A DNA stretch of 36,683 nt from an uncultured Oscillospiraceae bacterium (lineage in GTDB: Bacteria; Bacillota; Clostridia; Oscillospirales; Ruminococcaceae), in contig CABUAH010000011.1 of the NCBI GenBank assembly GCA_902489475.1, positions 1 through 36,683 of the forward strand, read 5' to 3'. The position numbers were made by a program, and so were the translations under genes. Shown here piece by piece: positions 33,498-36,683 of the stretch; within the stretch, counting starts at the first letter, position 1; the number at the start of each line of letters is the position of its first letter. The notes under the pieces are model-generated. The model was not told where the DNA came from. It did not search any database and worked only from the letters and a program-made list of their open reading frames with translations.

Positions 33498-34559
33498 TTA
33501 GTAATCCCAGCCCTTGTACATAGTAACTTGTCCCCAGACATTTACCCAAGATGACGGAAGTTTTATATTTTTATCGTCTTTCTTTTTATATGACGCAATC
33601 ATCTTATTTATGTCTTTTTGAGTTTCGTCATCTCTGATTTTTCTTGCTGTAATTACCCATCTTAACCCCTTCACCTCGTTTGAACAGGTAGAAAGAGTTA
33701 TATATTCATCATCTGCTGTGCAGTCGATGTCACTTGAATACCAGCTTCTTGATGTAATTCCTTTATAGAAATTTTCAAAGCTGTAATGTCCCTTTTTGTC
33801 AGGATCAAAATTGCCGTATCTCCAATAATCAAACATCGGATCGCTATCCTGTTTTTTCTCGCTCGTTCCGATAAATGCGGCAACTATTATATATTGATCT
33901 CCGCTTGTGTATATTGTGTCGAAGTCAACAATCGCATTTTCCTTTAAAAAGTCAACGCCTCGCTTATACTCATGAAGATGAGTAAACATAACTCCTAAGC
34001 TTCTCATGTTATGTCCATAGATCACGATGTTGTCAGCTCTTTCGTATCCCGTTATAGGATAATAATAATCTGCGAAAAGCGAACCCCATTCACAATATTC
34101 TTTATAGGGATTTTTGTAAAGATAATAATCGTTGTTCGTATACTGAAGTACCGGATGATTTACATAACAGGTTTTTTCATCATCAGGATCAGAACGGAAC
34201 GAATCAATCTTCAGCCAACCTACAACATCCTGATTCAGCGAATAAAGATCATACCATTGCGGCAGCATATTATTCGGAACCTTTACATTTGCAGGAAGAG
34301 TTGTTTTCTCAGCTTCCGCATTCGGAGCAAGATCCTGAAGCGCAAGTATTTCATTTTTGCTTTCTTCGTTCCCGTAGTAAAAATCTACAAGCTGTGAAAC
34401 CGATATTGCAAAAACTACCAGCGACACAACAAATATAAACTTTCTGAAAAGATCGGAGATTGTATCTCCTCTCCACGGCATAAAATACTTAAGCACCCTT
34501 ATAAAAAAGTTTGTATCATCCTTTGACGGGAGACCTGCAAGTTCATTTTTTATTGACAT
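33498..34559 (-). CDS. Sortase (class B-like)
   Basis: A 353-residue membrane-anchored transpeptidase that joins LPxTG-like surface proteins to the wall. A cytoplasmic start is followed by one membrane helix (FIFVVSLVVFAISVSQLV, about 42-60). The sortase barrel has the catalytic His in NIVIYGHNM (about 186), Cys in YITLSTCSNE (about 295) and Arg in LRWVITARKI. The barrel contains the longer insertions typical of class B. It starts five bases after the CinA-type gene. No LPxTG protein is encoded in this window. In Ruminococcus flavefaciens a sortase anchors the cellulosome scaffold ScaE, so with the dockerin enzyme present a similar role is possible but unproven. Confidence 0.85.
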   Translation of the reverse strand: MSIKNELAGLPSKDDTNFFIRVLKYFMPWRGDTISDLFRKFIFVVSLVVFAISVSQLVDFYYGNEESKNEILALQDLAPNAEAEKTTLPANVKVPNNMLPQWYDLYSLNQDVVGWLKIDSFRSDPDDEKTCYVNHPVLQYTNNDYYLYKNPYKEYCEWGSLFADYYYPITGYERADNIVIYGHNMRSLGVMFTHLHEYKRGVDFLKENAIVDFDTIYTSGDQYIIVAAFIGTSEKKQDSDPMFDYWRYGNFDPDKKGHYSFENFYKGITSRSWYSSDIDCTADDEYITLSTCSNEVKGLRWVITARKIRDDETQKDINKMIASYKKKDDKNIKLPSSWVNVWGQVTMYKGWDY

Positions 34560-34564
34560 TTGCT

Positions 34565-35107
34565 TTACCTCAATTCATTTTCTTCGCTAAGCGCTTTCAA
34601 TACCATTTTCAGCGCCTCATCGGTTGTAAGCCGTCTAATGGTTTCCCTATTAAGATTCTCTCCCCTGTTATAAAGCATAAGATTTCTCGCAAACGCTCTA
34701 CAGTCAGTCGCTACCGAAACCCAAACCGTTCCAACCGGCTTTTGATCTGTTCCGCCGAGAGGTCCTGCAATTCCAGTAACTCCAACCGCTATATCGCTTG
34801 ACGTCAAGGCTTTAACGCCTTTTGCCATCTCTATTGCCGTTTGCTCGCTCACCGCTCCGTACTTTCTTAAAGTATCACCGCTTACTCCGAGTACGCTTTC
34901 TTTAATCCTGTTAGAATAAGAACATATCCCACATTCATAAACCTTACTCGCACCGCTTACCGAGGTGATCGCTTCGCTTAGCATTCCGCCGGTACAGCTT
35001 TCGGCAAAAGATATGGTGAGCCCATGCTTCGATAACCATTTTACCACTTTTACAGCATTAGTGTCAATACTATTTGTAATCAATTTGTCATTTCTGTCAT
35101 TTTGCAC
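34565..35107 (-). CDS. pncC: Nicotinamide-nucleotide amidohydrolase (CinA C-terminal type)
   Basis: A 180-residue stand-alone CinA C-terminal domain, which deamidates NMN to nicotinate mononucleotide in pyridine-nucleotide recycling. Motifs: ISFAESCTGGMLSEAIT with the nucleophile Ser (about residues 33-49), GICSYSNRIKESVLGV, YGAVSEQTAIEMAKG and VGVTGIAGPLGGTDQKPVGTVW. The N-terminal molybdopterin-binding half of full CinA is absent, as in PncC. The start is a GTG at 35107 behind GGCGGTGA. It is followed by the sortase gene after five bases, a pairing with no obvious functional logic. Confidence 0.9.
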   Translation of the reverse strand: MQNDRNDKLITNSIDTNAVKVVKWLSKHGLTISFAESCTGGMLSEAITSVSGASKVYECGICSYSNRIKESVLGVSGDTLRKYGAVSEQTAIEMAKGVKALTSSDIAVGVTGIAGPLGGTDQKPVGTVWVSVATDCRAFARNLMLYNRGENLNRETIRRLTTDEALKMVLKALSEENELR

Positions 35108-35267
35108 TCTTATTCACCGCCTTTTTACTCGATATTGCACATACTTTTCCACATTGTTGTTTCGTTAAAATTAATTAAGTAAATCATTTAACCAAATTTT
35201 GATTTACCTAAAAAATAAGTGTTGCAACGCCTAAAAATATATTTTGCAAATACTTACAAAATTACTG

Positions 35268-36440
35268 TCAGAAAGTCTTAATTATATACGATTTTGTACC
35301 CTCTACCGACTCCCTTATAAGAGGCTCAAAATCATACGCTTGCTGAGCTTTTTCGATCACTTCAAGCTGTGGTCTTGTTTTGGGGTGTCGTGGTGTAAAC
35401 ACTGTACAGCAATCCTCATACGGCTCAATTGAAGTTTCATAAGTATTTATTTTTCTGGAAATCTCAACTATCTCTGTTTTGTCCATTCCTATAAGAGGAC
35501 GGAAAACAGGAATGTCACACACAGCATCCGTACAAACCATTGCGTACATCGTCTGGCTTGCTACTTGACCGATGCTCTCACCCGTCACCAAACAGTTAGC
35601 ACCCTCGCTTTTAGCAATTCTCTGGGCAATTTCCATCATAATACGTCGCATAATAATTGTAAAGAATTCCTCCGGACATTCTTCCTTTATGATCTCTTGA
35701 ATTTTTGTAAAAGGAACACAGTGAAAATTTATTGCTCCGCAATACTCGCTCATTATTTTTGCGAGCTTTTCAACTTTCATTCTCGCTCTTTCAGAGGTGT
35801 AAGGTGGGGCTTCAAAATGTATGGCGTCTATAATTACTCCCCGTTTTGACATCATATATCCCGCAACCGGAGAATCTATTCCGCCCGAAAGCAAAAGCAT
35901 TGCTTTACCGGAAGTGCCGACAGGAATTCCGCCTGCTCCGTCTATTTTAAGAGCATGAACAAAAGCGTTTTCCTCTCTTATTTCAACGGTAACCGTAACG
36001 TCAGGATTATGCACGTCTACCTTAAGATGCGGATATTCAGAAAGTATATCTCCTCCCAGCTCCCTTTGAAGATCAGGCGATTTCATTGGGAAACGCTTGT
36101 CGCTCCTTTTAGCTTCAACCTTAAAGGTTTTCGCACAAAGCAAAACGTCCTCTAAATAAGGGATAGCCTGTTTTTTTATATCCTCGTAATTCTTCTCACA
36201 TATTATTGCTCTGCAAATTTTAGCAACTCCGAAAACCTTAGAAAGCCTTTCCATTACAAGATCAGTATCAATCTCTTCAAGTGGTTTTATATACAGCGTA
36301 GACTGAGCACGGTTATATTCAAAATTTCCGAGCTTTTTAAGCCGTCTTCTTATATTTTTGAGAAGAATATCCTCAAAGGTTTTCTTGTTCTGACCTTTAA
36401 GAGCAATTTCTCCGTACTTTAAAAGCAGCATTTCATTCAT
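35268..36440 (-). CDS. thiI: tRNA 4-thiouridine synthase
   Basis: A 390-residue ThiI, which adenylates U8 of tRNA for thiolation and in many bacteria also supplies sulfur for thiazole. An N-terminal ferredoxin-like part (MLLLKYGEIALKGQN) is followed by a THUMP domain (about 60-165) and a PP-loop ATPase with LLLSGGIDSPVAGYMM (about 182-197). There is no rhodanese domain, so this is the short Firmicutes form needing an external cysteine desulfurase, which is not in the window. GGGAGTGA precedes ATG 36440. The gap to pncC (35108-35267) shows no clear feature. Confidence 0.94.
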   Translation of the reverse strand: MNEMLLLKYGEIALKGQNKKTFEDILLKNIRRRLKKLGNFEYNRAQSTLYIKPLEEIDTDLVMERLSKVFGVAKICRAIICEKNYEDIKKQAIPYLEDVLLCAKTFKVEAKRSDKRFPMKSPDLQRELGGDILSEYPHLKVDVHNPDVTVTVEIREENAFVHALKIDGAGGIPVGTSGKAMLLLSGGIDSPVAGYMMSKRGVIIDAIHFEAPPYTSERARMKVEKLAKIMSEYCGAINFHCVPFTKIQEIIKEECPEEFFTIIMRRIMMEIAQRIAKSEGANCLVTGESIGQVASQTMYAMVCTDAVCDIPVFRPLIGMDKTEIVEISRKINTYETSIEPYEDCCTVFTPRHPKTRPQLEVIEKAQQAYDFEPLIRESVEGTKSYIIKTF

Positions 36441-36516
36441 TTAAATTCACTCCCTGTTTTTATTTCGTAATGCGTAATTAATTCAGACGTTGAGATTTAA
36501 GGCACATTCTTACAGC

Positions 36517-36545
36517 ACATTAAATTATCCATTTTTCATTGTCAA
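36517..36545 (-). promoter_or_regulatory. Candidate promoter of thiI
   Basis: Minus-strand TTGACA - 17 - TAATGT: good -35, weak -10. It is divergent from the strong plus-strand promoter 12 bases away. Confidence 0.4.
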
Positions 36546-36556
36546 TTATTTTGCTC

Positions 36557-36584
36557 TTGACAAAAGCCAAAGATATGCTATAAT
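36557..36584 (+). promoter_or_regulatory. Promoter of right-end short transcript
   Basis: TTGACA (36557-36562), 16-base spacer, TATAAT (36579-36584). Transcription should start near 36591. Confidence 0.85.
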
Positions 36585-36589
36585 ATAAA

Positions 36590-36683
36590 TGAAAAAGGGA
36601 GTCTGCGATAAGCGGTTTCTCCTGAGTTTTGGTAAAAAATAACCGTCAACTCGTGGAAAAGTTTAGGCGGTTATTTTTTATTT
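36590..36683 (+). ncRNA. Putative small RNA or terminated leader
   Basis: About 90 bases between a strong promoter and a terminator that nearly reaches the window edge. GGAG/CTCC encloses CTGC/GCGG (about 36599-36622). A 12-bp terminator stem AAAAAATAACCG (36634-36645) with CGGTTATTTTTT (36668-36679) encloses an inner AACT/AGTT stem. GAGTT (about 36624-36628) can also pair with AACTC inside the terminator loop, an alternative fold. No open frame with a ribosome site is present. It is either a free-standing sRNA or an attenuated leader for a gene to the right. No known family was recognised. Confidence 0.5.

Noticed and set aside
1..36683. CRISPR array or canonical defence system
   Set aside because: No regularly spaced short repeats and no Cas, restriction, toxin-antitoxin or retron genes were seen.

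Overview
The window comes from a low-GC Gram-positive gut-type Clostridia, most likely a Ruminococcus or close relative in Oscillospiraceae. The evidence is a type I dockerin on a family 5 glycoside hydrolase (a cellulosome signature), MurT/GatD lipid II amidation, a class B-like sortase, CDP-glycerol phosphotransferase and SpoIID/3D/SH3 wall proteins, AGGAGG ribosome sites and clear TTGACA/TATAAT promoters. The species assignment is inference.

Layout. 1-3.5 kb (minus): prephenate dehydrogenase, an M20 dipeptidase and an M24 aminopeptidase in one operon. 3.6-9.5 kb (minus): a complete dipeptide/oligopeptide ABC importer (binding lipoprotein, two permeases, two ATPases) behind a strong promoter, with two large inverted repeats between the binding-protein and permease genes. 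Peptides imported here could feed the neighbouring peptidases. 9.5-12 kb: a zinc-ribbon membrane protein divergent from tRNA-Arg(ACG), then a teichoic-acid-type glycerophosphotransferase. 12.2-17.9 kb (minus): a dockerin-bearing GH5 enzyme 32 bases behind a DtxR-type regulator, a secreted protein with six FN3-like repeats and a 3D domain, and two small holin-region-like phage genes. 18.6-23.9 kb: a DRE-TIM aldolase-like gene, a GH74-type glycosidase with no visible signal peptide downstream of an EamA transporter, and pgsA. 23.9-30.6 kb: an AGCS symporter, a two-gene polysaccharide ABC exporter, then maf, a small unknown gene, murT and gatD. 30.7-36.4 kb (minus): SpoIID-domain protein, SH3b-3D protein, sortase, CinA-type amidohydrolase and thiI. 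The right edge holds a promoter and a terminated short transcript.

The most unusual feature is a family of three dispersed 209-210 bp elements (12288-12496 plus, 18178-18387 minus, 25480-25689 plus). All start CAGTCTGT and end at a hairpin. Copies two and three are flanked by 7-bp target duplications; copy one lies between two copies of the GH5 terminator hairpin. Base changes among copies preserve pairing in at least two hairpins, so selection on structure is plausible. No transposase is present, so they look like non-autonomous, MITE-like structured elements. A second set of related structured sequences lies in the 5' leaders of two or three minus-strand genes.

Much of the window serves the cell envelope (teichoic-acid synthesis and export, lipid II amidation, wall hydrolysis and remodelling, sortase anchoring, phosphatidylglycerol synthesis) and plant-glycan use (GH5-dockerin, GH74).
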